This document shows, piece by piece, positions 17,853 to 25,996 of a stretch of DNA of 45,487 nucleotides (position 1 is the first letter of the stretch; each line of letters opens with the position of its first letter). The translations under genes were made by a program, and so were the position numbers. The notes under the pieces are model-generated. The model was given only the letters and a program-made list of their open reading frames with translations, made no database searches and had not been told where the DNA came from. Source of the stretch: Pseudonocardiales bacterium (GTDB taxonomy: Bacteria; Actinomycetota; Actinomycetes; Mycobacteriales; Jatrophihabitantaceae). The stretch is taken from contig JAVEEN010000152.1 of assembly GCA_030840445.1 (NCBI GenBank), positions 1 through 45,487 of the forward strand, read 5' to 3'.

Positions 17853-18809
17853 TCAGTCCTGGGCGGTCAGCCAATCCCCGACGACCTGCATGTACCGGGC
17901 GCGCTCCTCGACGTGCGGCATATGCGATGACTGCTCGAACAGGGTCCACCGGCTGCCTTCGATCCCGGCCAACAGCGCCTGCTGCAGCGCCGGCGCGGCC
18001 TCGTCGTAGGCGCCCGAGACCAACAACGTCGGTACCGCGATCTCACTCAATCGGTCCTTGGACTGCCAATCTCGGATGGAGCCCACCACGTGGAACTCGC
18101 TAGGCCCGTTCATCGTGTGGTAGACGGTCGGATCGCGATCGATCCAGCCGAAGGCGGCATCCACCTCGGCCGGCCATTCGTCCAACCGGCAGACGTGCCT
18201 ACGGTAGAAGACCTGGCACGCTTCGGCGTACTCAGCCGACTCCGTGGTGCCAGCCTCCTCATGACGGCGCAGCGTCGCGTCCACCTCCGCTGGGAGCAGC
18301 GTGCGAAGCCGGTTGCACTCCGCGACGAAATCCGGAAAGGAGGCTGCGGTGTCGGCCAGTATCAATGACCGCAGACCCTCGGGCTGGGTCAGCGCATACT
18401 CCTGGGCCAGGAATCCGCCCCAGGACTGTCCGAGGACGTGGTGACCTGGGCCGAGATCGAGCGCCCGCACCAGGTTCTGGAGCTCCTGTACGAAGAGCCC
18501 GACCGTCCAAAAATCCGCACCCCGGTCCGGGAGGTGGGAACTGCGGCCGTTACCGATCTGGTCGTAGAAGATGATTGCCCGGCCACCGACGGCCAGGTCG
18601 GACATTGACAGCAGATAGTCGTGGGTCGCTCCCGGTCCACCATGCAACGTGATGAGCGGGGCGGGCCCGGGTGTCCCATGCAGGTCGCCCACGATCCGGT
18701 ACCAGGTCCGGTGCACTTCCTGAACGCCCTGGAAGACAACGGGAAACTCCACCTCACCCTCGACGGTACTGCTGCCCGGTCGAAGTCCAGAGAGATCATC
18801 GGTGTGCAT
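17853..18809 (-). CDS. Proline iminopeptidase-like alpha/beta hydrolase (peptidase family S33)
   Basis: This 318-aa cytoplasmic serine hydrolase matches family S33, which removes N-terminal proline or hydrolyses amino-acid amides. It has the oxyanion-hole motif HGGPG (56-60), FYDQIGNGRS, nucleophile Ser129 in GQSWGG, acid Asp269 in SGAYDE and His296 in SSHMPH. The cap domain from about residue 150 to 245 has Glu residues of the kind that bind a free N-terminus. The frame is open 37 codons upstream, but the ATG at 18807-18809 fits family length and leaves the promoter free. It is divergent from a GntR regulator and beside a gamma-glutamyltransferase and peptide importer, which points to peptide or amide breakdown. 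Confidence 0.88.
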   Translation of the reverse strand: MHTDDLSGLRPGSSTVEGEVEFPVVFQGVQEVHRTWYRIVGDLHGTPGPAPLITLHGGPGATHDYLLSMSDLAVGGRAIIFYDQIGNGRSSHLPDRGADFWTVGLFVQELQNLVRALDLGPGHHVLGQSWGGFLAQEYALTQPEGLRSLILADTAASFPDFVAECNRLRTLLPAEVDATLRRHEEAGTTESAEYAEACQVFYRRHVCRLDEWPAEVDAAFGWIDRDPTVYHTMNGPSEFHVVGSIRDWQSKDRLSEIAVPTLLVSGAYDEAAPALQQALLAGIEGSRWTLFEQSSHMPHVEERARYMQVVGDWLTAQD

Positions 18810-18885
18810 GTCGGTCTCGCTTCTCGAGGATGGATGAGTTGATGGTGTCCCACGCTGTCGTGGAGGATGCGAGTCCCCCACAGAA

Positions 18886-18899
18886 ATTCTGCATACAAT
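18886..18899. promoter_or_regulatory. Candidate GntR operator between the S33 hydrolase and the regulator
   Basis: ATTCTGCATACAAT is an imperfect palindrome (10 of 14 positions symmetric) ending nine bases before the GntR start codon. An overlapping dyad CAGAA-A-TTCTG lies at 18881-18891. Nine of ten bases of TCTGCATACA recur as TCTGGATACA upstream of the gamma-glutamyltransferase gene. The position suits autoregulation and control of the divergent hydrolase. Prediction only. Confidence 0.4.
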
Positions 18900-18907
18900 G
18901 AGCGACC

Positions 18908-19579
18908 ATGAGCTCCTCATCCCTTTCGTCGCACACTCTGGGAGCTACCCATCTGCCACTTCGGGATGTCGTGGCCACCGAGTTGCGCCGGTTGATTCTG
19001 GGCGGTGAGCTGGCACCTGGCGAACGTCTGATCGAAGATCGGCTAGCCGAGCTTCTCGGGGTTTCGCGCAACCCGGTGCGCGAGGCAATGCGGGTTCTGA
19101 GCGCCGAGGGATTCATCGAGGTAACGGCCCGTCGGGGTGCCTTCGTGTCAACCATGTCGGCCCAGGAGGCGATGAACCTGTTCGACGTCCGTCTGGCGCT
19201 GGAGCCACTCGGCGCCCGGCTCGCGGCTCTGTCAGCAGGACCTGCCCAGGTGGCCGAGCTCGCCGCGATCCTGGATCGAGCGAGGCTGGCCACCGACGAT
19301 GGCAACCTGGACGCGCTGGCCGACCTCAACACGGACTTCCACTCTTACGTATTCGAGATTGGCGGCAACAACTATCTGGCCGGCATCGCCATTCCGATGG
19401 TGAAGCGAGCCCAGTGGCTGTTCCGGCACAGCGCCGCGGCCCGCGCGCCGCATTCGTGGACCGAGCACCGGGGGCTGATCGAGGCCATCCGGTCCGCGGA
19501 CGGGGAATTCGCCGAGTCCGAAGCGAGAAACCATGTGCTGGCGGCACGGGCTTCCTTCCTGCGTTCGGCGACGGACTGA
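18908..19579 (+). CDS. GntR family regulator, FadR/FCD subfamily
   Basis: This 223-aa repressor-type regulator has an N-terminal winged helix (about 18-82) with ELAPGERLIEDRLAELLGVSRNPVREAMRVL, the classic GntR recognition region. The helical FCD sensor domain (about 90-218) shows putative metal/ligand residues: Asp in FDVRLALEP, His in NTDFHSYVF, His in EHRGLIEAI and His in EARNHVLAA. FCD members commonly bind carboxylate ligands. No good ribosome binding site precedes the ATG, and a predicted operator almost touches it. It is divergent from the S33 hydrolase and lies 122 nt before the gamma-glutamyltransferase gene, so it is the likely local regulator of the whole island. Confidence 0.92.
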   Translation: MSSSSLSSHTLGATHLPLRDVVATELRRLILGGELAPGERLIEDRLAELLGVSRNPVREAMRVLSAEGFIEVTARRGAFVSTMSAQEAMNLFDVRLALEPLGARLAALSAGPAQVAELAAILDRARLATDDGNLDALADLNTDFHSYVFEIGGNNYLAGIAIPMVKRAQWLFRHSAAARAPHSWTEHRGLIEAIRSADGEFAESEARNHVLAARASFLRSATD

Positions 19580-19635
19580 CCACACCGGCGCCACCACAAT
19601 GAGCCGGTTCGGGGCGCACTCGGCAGCTAACTTGC

Positions 19636-19651
19636 ATTGTCTGGATACAGT
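19636..19651. promoter_or_regulatory. Candidate GntR operator upstream of the gamma-glutamyltransferase gene
   Basis: ATTGTCTGGATACAGT has 12 of 16 positions symmetric (AnTGTnTnnAnACAnT), compatible with the general TnGT...ACnA pattern of FadR-type regulators. It lies about 50 nt before the start codon. It shares TCTGnATACA with the site before the regulator gene. Not proven. Confidence 0.4.
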
Positions 19652-19701
19652 ACACGGGACGCCCTGGTTTCGACCGTTAGTCAGCTGATCTTGGAGCTTA
19701 T

Positions 19702-21501
19702 GTGAACCAACTGCCCATGACCACCCGCCCCGAACTCAGCGGAGATTTCGGCATGGTGGCCAGCACCCATTGGCTCGCATCATCGGTCGGTATGAGCGTG
19801 CTGGAACGGGGCGGCAACGCCGCCGATGCCGCAGTAGCCATCGCTTTCGTTCTGCAGGTAGTGGAGCCGCATCTGAACGGGCCGGGTGGTGAAGCCCCGA
19901 TACTGGTGTGGAATCCCGCCAACGAGCAGGTACGCGTGGTCGCCGGGCAAGGTGTCACGCCGGCCGCGGCCGACCTCGAGGCCTTCGCTGCTCTGGATCT
20001 CGATCTGGTCCCCGGAACCGGCTTGCTGGCCGCGACGGTACCCGGCGCATTCGGGGCGTGGCTGAGGTTGCTGTCCGAGTGGGGCAGCTGGGCCCTACGT
20101 GATGTGCTGGAGCCGGCAATCGGCTACGCCGAGCGCGGTTGGCCGATGCTCCCGTCGATAACGCACACCATCGACACGGTGGCCGCAACCTTCACCGAAG
20201 ACTGGCCATCCTCGGCCGACACCTGGCTATCGAGCGGCGCCGCGCCGGCGCCGGGCACTCGAATGCAAAATCCCCGACTCGCGGCCACCTGGCGTCGGCT
20301 GCTGGCCGAAGCCGAGGCGGCCGGCGGATCGCGAGAGGCGCAGATCGAGGCGGGCCGGCGGTGCTTCTACCAGGGCTTCGTCGCCGAAGCCATCGATGCG
20401 CACTGCCGGATTCCGGTGCGCGACAGTTCTTCCGCTTTGCACGCCGGTCTGCTGACCGGTGCTGATCTGGCGGACTGGAACTGTCCGGTGGAAGAACCGG
20501 TGTCCCTGGACTATGCCGGCTTGACCGTGTTCAAGACGGGGCCGTGGGGTCAAGGGCCGGTCTTTCTCCAACAGCTGGCTCTGCTGTCGGGATTCGATCT
20601 GGCTGCCGCGGGCCACCTGTCAGCCGACTACATCCATACCGTCGTGGAGGCATCCAAACTCGCCTTTGCCGATCGGGAAGCCTGGTACGGCGACCCGGAC
20701 GTGATCGACGTGCCGATCTCGGAACTCCTCTCGCCTTCGTATACAAGCGACCGCAGCACTCTGATCTCGTCCCAGGCGTCGTACGACCTGCGGCCGGGGT
20801 CACCCGGCGGCCGTTCCCCGGTCCTGCCCGAATGGCCCCTGTCGGTGGCCCAGACCGGCCAATTCGCAGCCACCGGTGTCGGTGAGCCGACCGTTGCGGC
20901 CAACGGCGCCACCCGTGGTGACACCTGTCATCTGGACGTCATCGACCGTGACGGCCTGACCATCTCTGCCACTCCCAGCGGTGGCTGGCTGCAAAGTTCG
21001 CCGACTGTCGCCGACCTCGGTTTCTGTCTCGGCACCCGGGCCCAGATGGCCTGGCTCCAGCCCGGCTTGGCCTCCTCCCTGCGCCCGCGAAGCCGCCCCA
21101 GAACCACCCTCTCGCCGTCACTTGCCCTGAAAGACGGCCGGCCCTACCTCGCATTCGGAACCCCGGGCGGCGACCAGCAGGACCAATGGTCATTGGTGTT
21201 CTTCCTGGCGCACCTGCACTTCGGGCTTGGCCTGCAGGCGGCCATCGACGCGCCCAACTGGCACAGCACACACTTCCCGAGTTCCTTCTGGCCCAGGGAA
21301 GCTGAGCCGGCCGGCCTCGTTCTGGAAGACCGGATCGATCCCGCGGTCGTGGCCGAACTGGCCGACCGTGGACACGCGGTGAGCGTCGTCGACGGCTGGA
21401 GCCTCGGGCGCCTGAGCGCGGTGGGGCGCGACACCAGGACGGGTTTCCTGCGGGGTGCCGCGAACCCGCGGGGCAGTCAGGGATATGCGGTAGGTCGATG
21501 A
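19702..21501 (+). CDS. Gamma-glutamyltransferase family Ntn hydrolase
   Basis: This 599-aa N-terminal-nucleophile hydrolase resembles gamma-glutamyltranspeptidase, which cleaves gamma-glutamyl bonds in glutathione-like compounds. The N-terminal part has MVASTHWLASSVGMSVLERGGNAADAAVA and EPHLNGPGGEAP. The small subunit should start at Thr408 in GDTCHLDV, the autocleavage and catalytic residue. SATPSGGWLQSSP and FGTPGGDQQDQW follow and mark an actinobacterial subgroup distinct from classical GGT. No export signal is evident, so it is probably cytoplasmic, unlike E. coli GGT. The GTG start has GGAG five bases upstream. It overlaps the next gene by ATGA. The true acyl group may not be gamma-glutamyl. 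Confidence 0.87.
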   Translation: MNQLPMTTRPELSGDFGMVASTHWLASSVGMSVLERGGNAADAAVAIAFVLQVVEPHLNGPGGEAPILVWNPANEQVRVVAGQGVTPAAADLEAFAALDLDLVPGTGLLAATVPGAFGAWLRLLSEWGSWALRDVLEPAIGYAERGWPMLPSITHTIDTVAATFTEDWPSSADTWLSSGAAPAPGTRMQNPRLAATWRRLLAEAEAAGGSREAQIEAGRRCFYQGFVAEAIDAHCRIPVRDSSSALHAGLLTGADLADWNCPVEEPVSLDYAGLTVFKTGPWGQGPVFLQQLALLSGFDLAAAGHLSADYIHTVVEASKLAFADREAWYGDPDVIDVPISELLSPSYTSDRSTLISSQASYDLRPGSPGGRSPVLPEWPLSVAQTGQFAATGVGEPTVAANGATRGDTCHLDVIDRDGLTISATPSGGWLQSSPTVADLGFCLGTRAQMAWLQPGLASSLRPRSRPRTTLSPSLALKDGRPYLAFGTPGGDQQDQWSLVFFLAHLHFGLGLQAAIDAPNWHSTHFPSSFWPREAEPAGLVLEDRIDPAVVAELADRGHAVSVVDGWSLGRLSAVGRDTRTGFLRGAANPRGSQGYAVGR

Positions 21502-22256
21502 CCCTGAGCCACGCGATTCTGCTGGCGGTAGCCGGTTTTGTCGCGGGCTCGCTGAACGCGGTGGCCGGCGGCGGATCATTGATCTCGTTTCCGGCGCTGC
21601 TGGCCGCCGGCCTGGGCAGCGTACCGGCGAATGTGACCAACACAGTGGCCCTGTGGCCCGGTTACGTCGGCGGCGCCCTGGGCTATCGGACCGAACTCAG
21701 CTCCGACCGGGCGCCCGTCTCCAGACTGGTGGCAGCGAGCCTGCTCGGGGCGGTCCTCGGCTCGATCCTGCTGCTGACTACGCCGGCAAGCGTCTTCAGC
21801 GCTCTGGTGCCCTGGCTCGTGCTGGGCGCCACCCTGCTGTTCGCGGCGCAACCCTGGGTGTCCGCGCGGGTCACGGCGCGGCTGAACTCCGGCTCGGAGA
21901 TGCAGGCCGGACGAGTGGTGCAACTCGGCGTGCTGGTGGCCTCGATCTATGGTGCCTACTTCGGCGCCGGCCTCGGCATCATGCTGCTGGCGGTACTGGG
22001 GTCGCTGATGAGCATCGACCTGCAGCGACTCAACGGAGTCAAGAACGCCCTTTCGCTATCGATAAATACCCTCGCCATGCTTTTCTTCGTCGTGTTCGGC
22101 CCGGTTCGCTGGTTACCGGTGCTGATCATGGCGGTGATGAGCCTGGTCGGCGGATTTGCCGGTGCGCGCCTGGCGCGACGGCTGCCGCCCAGGGCCCTGC
22201 GGGCGGCCGTGGTCATCTTCGGTATCGCGGTGGCCACGGTCCTGCTGTTCCGCTGA
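21498..22256 (+). CDS. TauE/SafE family membrane permease
   Basis: This 252-aa protein has about eight hydrophobic segments, matching the TSUP (TauE/SafE) family that moves sulfite, sulfoacetate or other organic anions across the membrane. Family landmarks are FVAGSLNAVAGGGSLISFPALLAAG at the N-terminus and YGAYFGAGLGIMLLAVLG in the second half, the two repeats of the fold. The start overlaps the upstream stop (ATGA), so it is coupled to the GGT-like gene. It may export an acidic product of the hydrolase reactions or take up a substrate; direction and substrate are unknown. Confidence 0.88.
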   Translation: MTLSHAILLAVAGFVAGSLNAVAGGGSLISFPALLAAGLGSVPANVTNTVALWPGYVGGALGYRTELSSDRAPVSRLVAASLLGAVLGSILLLTTPASVFSALVPWLVLGATLLFAAQPWVSARVTARLNSGSEMQAGRVVQLGVLVASIYGAYFGAGLGIMLLAVLGSLMSIDLQRLNGVKNALSLSINTLAMLFFVVFGPVRWLPVLIMAVMSLVGGFAGARLARRLPPRALRAAVVIFGIAVATVLLFR

Positions 22257-22309
22257 CCGGCGAGGGGTTACGCCCGGGTCATGGTGACGAAACATGTCCG
22301 TAGTGGACG

Positions 22310-22330
22310 CTACGTATACAAGATACATAG
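22310..22330. promoter_or_regulatory. Candidate operator upstream of the peptide importer
   Basis: CTACGTAT-N5-ATACATAG: the two 8-bp arms are complementary except at one position, and outer GC pairs extend the dyad to 22308-22332. The core shares ATACA with the two candidate GntR sites but has a different spacing. It lies 47 nt before the binding-protein start in the only gap of the downstream operon. It may be bound by the same regulator or another. Confidence 0.4.
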
Positions 22331-22376
22331 CGCTCCGATCGCGGAGCCCTGAGCTACGTCCAAGGGAGTCCGAAGG

Positions 22377-24074
22377 ATGACTGATCGCTCCGTATCCGCC
22401 TCGACGGCTGAGGGTCTCCCTCTCCAACCGGGCGACCGAACCGCCCTTTCGCGCCGAGGATTTCTGGGCATGGGGGCCTTCCTGGCCGCCGGCTTCGCGG
22501 CCTCCCCACTGCTGGCAGCCTGTGGCACGAGTTCGAAGTCCAGCAGCAGTGGCGGCAAGTCCGGCACCCAGACGCTGACCATGGGTATCGCGTCGACACC
22601 GGACACCCTCGACCCGGGCGCCACCGGACTCGCACTGACCCTGCTGATCACTTTCGCCATGTTCGACCCCCTGGTCTGGTGGTTACCGGATTCCAGCGGC
22701 GGCAAGTTCTATCCCGGCCTGGCCAAGAGCTACACCGTGTCGCCCGACGCGACGACCTACACGTTCAAGCTGCGGACCGATGTCACCTTCCATGACGGCA
22801 CGAAATTCGACGCCACAGCCGTGAAAGCTACCTACGACCACGTCGTCGATCCGGCGACGAAGTCCAAGAGCGGCCTGGGTGCCCTGGGGCCTTACAAGGA
22901 AACGAAGATCATCGATCCCACGACGGTGCAGATCATCTTCACCGAGCCCAATGCCTCGTTCCTGCATCAGCAGGCTGCCGGCAACTTCGGGATCGCCTCG
23001 CCCACCGCGCTGCAGAAGTACGGCGCAACCGGTTTCGGGAACCATCCGGTGGGGTCCGGGCCCTTCATGTTCAGCAAGTACGTCTCGGGTGACCGGCTCA
23101 CGCTGGTGAAGAACCCTGCCTACAAATGGGGTCCGGAGGTGCTCGGCACCTCCGGACCGGCCTACCTCGACGAGCTGATCTTCCGGATCGTCGCCGATGA
23201 CAACGGGCGCTACAACGCCCTGCAATCCGGCCAGGTGCAGATCGCCATGAACCTGCCGGCCAACAGCATCTCGGCCGCGTCGAAATCCGGCAAGTTCCAG
23301 CAACTCACGGTCCCGTCGATCGGCACGCCCAACGGAATGCCGATCAACGTCTCCAAGTTCCCGACCGACGATCCAAAGGTCCGCGAAGCCATCATGTACG
23401 CGGTCGATCAGGAGAAGCTGGTCAAGGACGTGTTGTTCGGCGTCGACACCGCGGCGCACACTGTCCTCACCGCGATCACCCCGGGCTACAGCAAGTCCTC
23501 AGCCGCGCTGTATTCCTACAACCCGGACAAGGCAAACGCCCTGCTCGACGAGGCCGGCTGGACCAAGGGGTCCGATGGCGTACGCACCAAGAACGGCAAG
23601 AAGCTGGCCCTGAACATCATTCTGTTCAGCGGCGCCGGCTTCGAACTGCCGACTCAGTTCGTAGTTTCTGAACTGGCCAAAGTCGGCTTCACCGCGACAA
23701 CCACGGTGCAGCCCTTCGCGACGGCACAGGGTTCGTTCAACGCCGGCGAGCACAACCTCGGCGCGTTCGGCTACTACGGCGCTGACCCGTACCTGCTCAA
23801 CATCTGGGTCAACTCCAACGCCATCAAAGCGGGCTTCAACTGGTCCCACTATGCCAATCCCGAGATCGACAAGCTGATCGCGAAGGCCAACTCGACCGCG
23901 GCCGACGGTGCCCGGGGAGCACTCTACGAACAGGTGAGCACGAAGCTCATGCAGGACGCGGTGTATCTGCCGTTGTGGGACGTCAACGGCGCGTTCACCA
24001 TGGCCAAGAAGGTTCAGGGGATCAAGACGACGCTCAACGGTTACATCCTCTTCAACGGCGCGAAGCTGAGCTGA
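22377..24074 (+). CDS. Peptide-type ABC transporter substrate-binding lipoprotein (SBP family 5)
   Basis: This 565-aa exported lipoprotein is of the DppA/OppA class. The N-terminus combines a twin-arginine signal (LSRRGFLGMG, Arg26-Arg27) with a lipobox (LLAAC, Cys49), so it is probably exported folded by Tat and then anchored. The mature protein has the family-5 hallmarks: YTFKLRTDVTFHDGTKFDA near residue 125, NHPVGSGPFMFSKY near 220, and late AGFNWSHYANPEIDKLIAKANS. Members bind oligopeptides, dipeptides, nickel chelates, glutathione or other small amides. A GGGAG box precedes the ATG. It is first in the importer operon and follows the TauE gene after a 120-bp gap with a palindrome. Confidence 0.93.
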   Translation: MTDRSVSASTAEGLPLQPGDRTALSRRGFLGMGAFLAAGFAASPLLAACGTSSKSSSSGGKSGTQTLTMGIASTPDTLDPGATGLALTLLITFAMFDPLVWWLPDSSGGKFYPGLAKSYTVSPDATTYTFKLRTDVTFHDGTKFDATAVKATYDHVVDPATKSKSGLGALGPYKETKIIDPTTVQIIFTEPNASFLHQQAAGNFGIASPTALQKYGATGFGNHPVGSGPFMFSKYVSGDRLTLVKNPAYKWGPEVLGTSGPAYLDELIFRIVADDNGRYNALQSGQVQIAMNLPANSISAASKSGKFQQLTVPSIGTPNGMPINVSKFPTDDPKVREAIMYAVDQEKLVKDVLFGVDTAAHTVLTAITPGYSKSSAALYSYNPDKANALLDEAGWTKGSDGVRTKNGKKLALNIILFSGAGFELPTQFVVSELAKVGFTATTTVQPFATAQGSFNAGEHNLGAFGYYGADPYLLNIWVNSNAIKAGFNWSHYANPEIDKLIAKANSTAADGARGALYEQVSTKLMQDAVYLPLWDVNGAFTMAKKVQGIKTTLNGYILFNGAKLS

Positions 24075-24077
24075 TCG

Positions 24078-25010
24078 ATGGGCTTCGTGCTGCGACGGCT
24101 GAGCGCCTCGCTTCCCGTGCTGCTGGGTATAACCGTCGTTGCCTTCCTGCTGATCCACCTGATGCCGGGTGATCCGGCCAAGGTGATTCTCTTCGGCTCG
24201 AACGCAGGTCCGGACCAGATTTCAGCGCTGCGCCAACAGCTCGGCCTGAATGAACCCCTGTGGCGTCAGTACTTTCACTTCCTCGATCAGCTGGCACACG
24301 GCAACCTCGGCACGTCCTACCTCACCCAGAACTCGGTGGCGCATGAATTGGTGAGCCGCACGCCGAGCACCCTGGTATTGACCGCGACCGCATTGCTCGT
24401 CGCGATCGTGGTCGGTGTACCCCTCGGGTTGATCGCGGGCGTTCGACCGAACTCCCTCGTCGACCGGCTGGCCCGCGGGTTCTCGTTCCTGGGGGTGGCC
24501 ATTCCGTATTTCTTCCTGGCCCTCGTCCTCGTTCTGCTCTTCAGCGTGCGACTGCAACTGCTGCCCGCGATCGACGACGGCACCCCGCAGGCGCTGATCA
24601 TCCCGGCGGTGTCGCTGGGTTGGGGTTACTCGGCGATTCTCACCCGCCTGATCAGGGGCAGAATCATCGAGGAATACCGGAGCGACTACGTGAGATCTGC
24701 CCGGGCCCGTGGCTGCCCGGAATGGCGGGTGCTTTTGCGGCATACGCTTCGCAACTCCTCGATACCCGCCATCACCACAATCGGCCTGCAGTTCGGCAAC
24801 ATCCTCACCGGAGCCGCCATTACCGAGGTGATCTTCGGGCGAGCCGGACTCGGGAGTTTTCTAGCGACCTCGATCACCAATAAGAACATTCCGGTAGTCC
24901 AAGGCGCGGTCGTTCTGATCGGCATCGGTTACGTCCTGATCAACCTGGTCGTCGACTTGATCGTCGGCGCTGTGGATCCGCGCACCCGACTAACTCCGGC
25001 CATCTCATGA
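24078..25010 (+). CDS. Peptide-type ABC transporter permease (DppB-like)
   Basis: This 310-aa inner-membrane subunit has one N-terminal helix, an extracytoplasmic loop (LNEPLWRQYFHFLDQLAHGNLGTSY), then five helices, the standard DppB topology. The N-terminus FVLRRLSASLPVLLGITVVAFLLIHLMPGDP is typical. The coupling loop is YVRSARARGCPEWRVLLRHTLRNS. It starts 3 nt after the binding-protein stop and overlaps the next gene by ATGA. It pairs with the following DppC-like permease to form the channel. Confidence 0.93.
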   Translation: MGFVLRRLSASLPVLLGITVVAFLLIHLMPGDPAKVILFGSNAGPDQISALRQQLGLNEPLWRQYFHFLDQLAHGNLGTSYLTQNSVAHELVSRTPSTLVLTATALLVAIVVGVPLGLIAGVRPNSLVDRLARGFSFLGVAIPYFFLALVLVLLFSVRLQLLPAIDDGTPQALIIPAVSLGWGYSAILTRLIRGRIIEEYRSDYVRSARARGCPEWRVLLRHTLRNSSIPAITTIGLQFGNILTGAAITEVIFGRAGLGSFLATSITNKNIPVVQGAVVLIGIGYVLINLVVDLIVGAVDPRTRLTPAIS

Positions 25011-25996
25011 CCGGCTCGGCGCAGGTGTCGCAGCAACAGCGTGAGGATCTTCAGATGGCCGACGTGCAGACAACAGACGTGGTGGTACGGCCGGCGCTGG
25101 AGAATGCCGGTTCCTCACCGCGTTTCACAAGCAGGATCGTGCGCCGGATCGCCCAAGCGGTGTTGCTGCTCGGGCTGGTGGTTGTGTTGCTGGTGCTGGT
25201 CGCGCCCGGCCTGATCGCCCACCAGAGCCCTATCGCCACCGGGGACAACATCCTTACGGCGCCGGGACACGCCCACCTGTTCGGAACCGACCAACTCGGC
25301 CGTGATGTGTTCAGTCGCGTTATCTACGGTTCCCGACCGGTACTGATGGCCAGCCTGGCTGGGGTTGCACTCGCCACCCTTGCCGGTGTCGCCGTCGGTG
25401 TTCTCGGTGGTTTCGCTCCCCGCATGGTCCGGGCCCTGGTCATGCGGGTAGTGGACGTACTGCTGTCACTGCCGGTGCTGCTGATCGCCCTGATCCTGAT
25501 CGCCACGGTCGGGTCAGGGCTATCCAGTATCGCTATCGCCGTGGGCATCGCCTTCACGCCCGGCTTCGCCCGGGTTGTCGAGTCATCGGTTCGAAAGCTT
25601 CGATCAGTGGAGTACGTCCAGGCCGCGAAAGTGTTCGGCTCCGGTGGTGTCCGAACATCGTTTCGCCATCTGTTGCCCAATCTCGCCACCGAGGTCGTCG
25701 TGTTGATCAGCAGCGGCGTGGGCTGGGCGGTGTTGACGGCGACAACCCTGAGTTTCCTCGGCCTGGGCGTGCGCTTGCCCGCTGCCGATTGGGGCAGTGA
25801 CCTCGCCGCCGGTGCCACCAACCTCTCGACTGCGTGGTGGCTCTCGACCTTTCCGGGCGCCGCGATCACCTTGACCATCTTGCTGGCCAACTTCCTCGGC
25901 GACTATGTGAGCGCCGTTCTGGACCCACGCGGTGGGCTCGGACTACGTCGCGGAATCAGGTCATTCCGCACACGGCAGAAGGGAACCCGGGCATGA
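25007..25996 (+). CDS. Peptide-type ABC transporter permease (DppC-like)
   Basis: This 329-aa partner permease has an N-terminal cytoplasmic stretch of about 45 residues, then six helices. The DppC signature [21 protein letters not shown] is near residue 87. The coupling loop is [23 protein letters not shown] and a characteristic [16 protein letters not shown] loop follows. An in-frame ATG at residue 17 (25055) is an alternative start, but the ATG at 25007 overlaps the upstream stop as in the other coupled genes of this operon. It overlaps the ATPase gene by ATGA at its end. Confidence 0.93.
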   Translation: MTGSAQVSQQQREDLQMADVQTTDVVVRPALENAGSSPRFTSRIVRRIAQAVLLLGLVVVLLVLVAPGLIAHQSPIATGDNILTAPGHAHLFGTDQLGRDVFSRVIYGSRPVLMASLAGVALATLAGVAVGVLGGFAPRMVRALVMRVVDVLLSLPVLLIALILIATVGSGLSSIAIAVGIAFTPGFARVVESSVRKLRSVEYVQAAKVFGSGGVRTSFRHLLPNLATEVVVLISSGVGWAVLTATTLSFLGLGVRLPAADWGSDLAAGATNLSTAWWLSTFPGAAITLTILLANFLGDYVSAVLDPRGGLGLRRGIRSFRTRQKGTRA

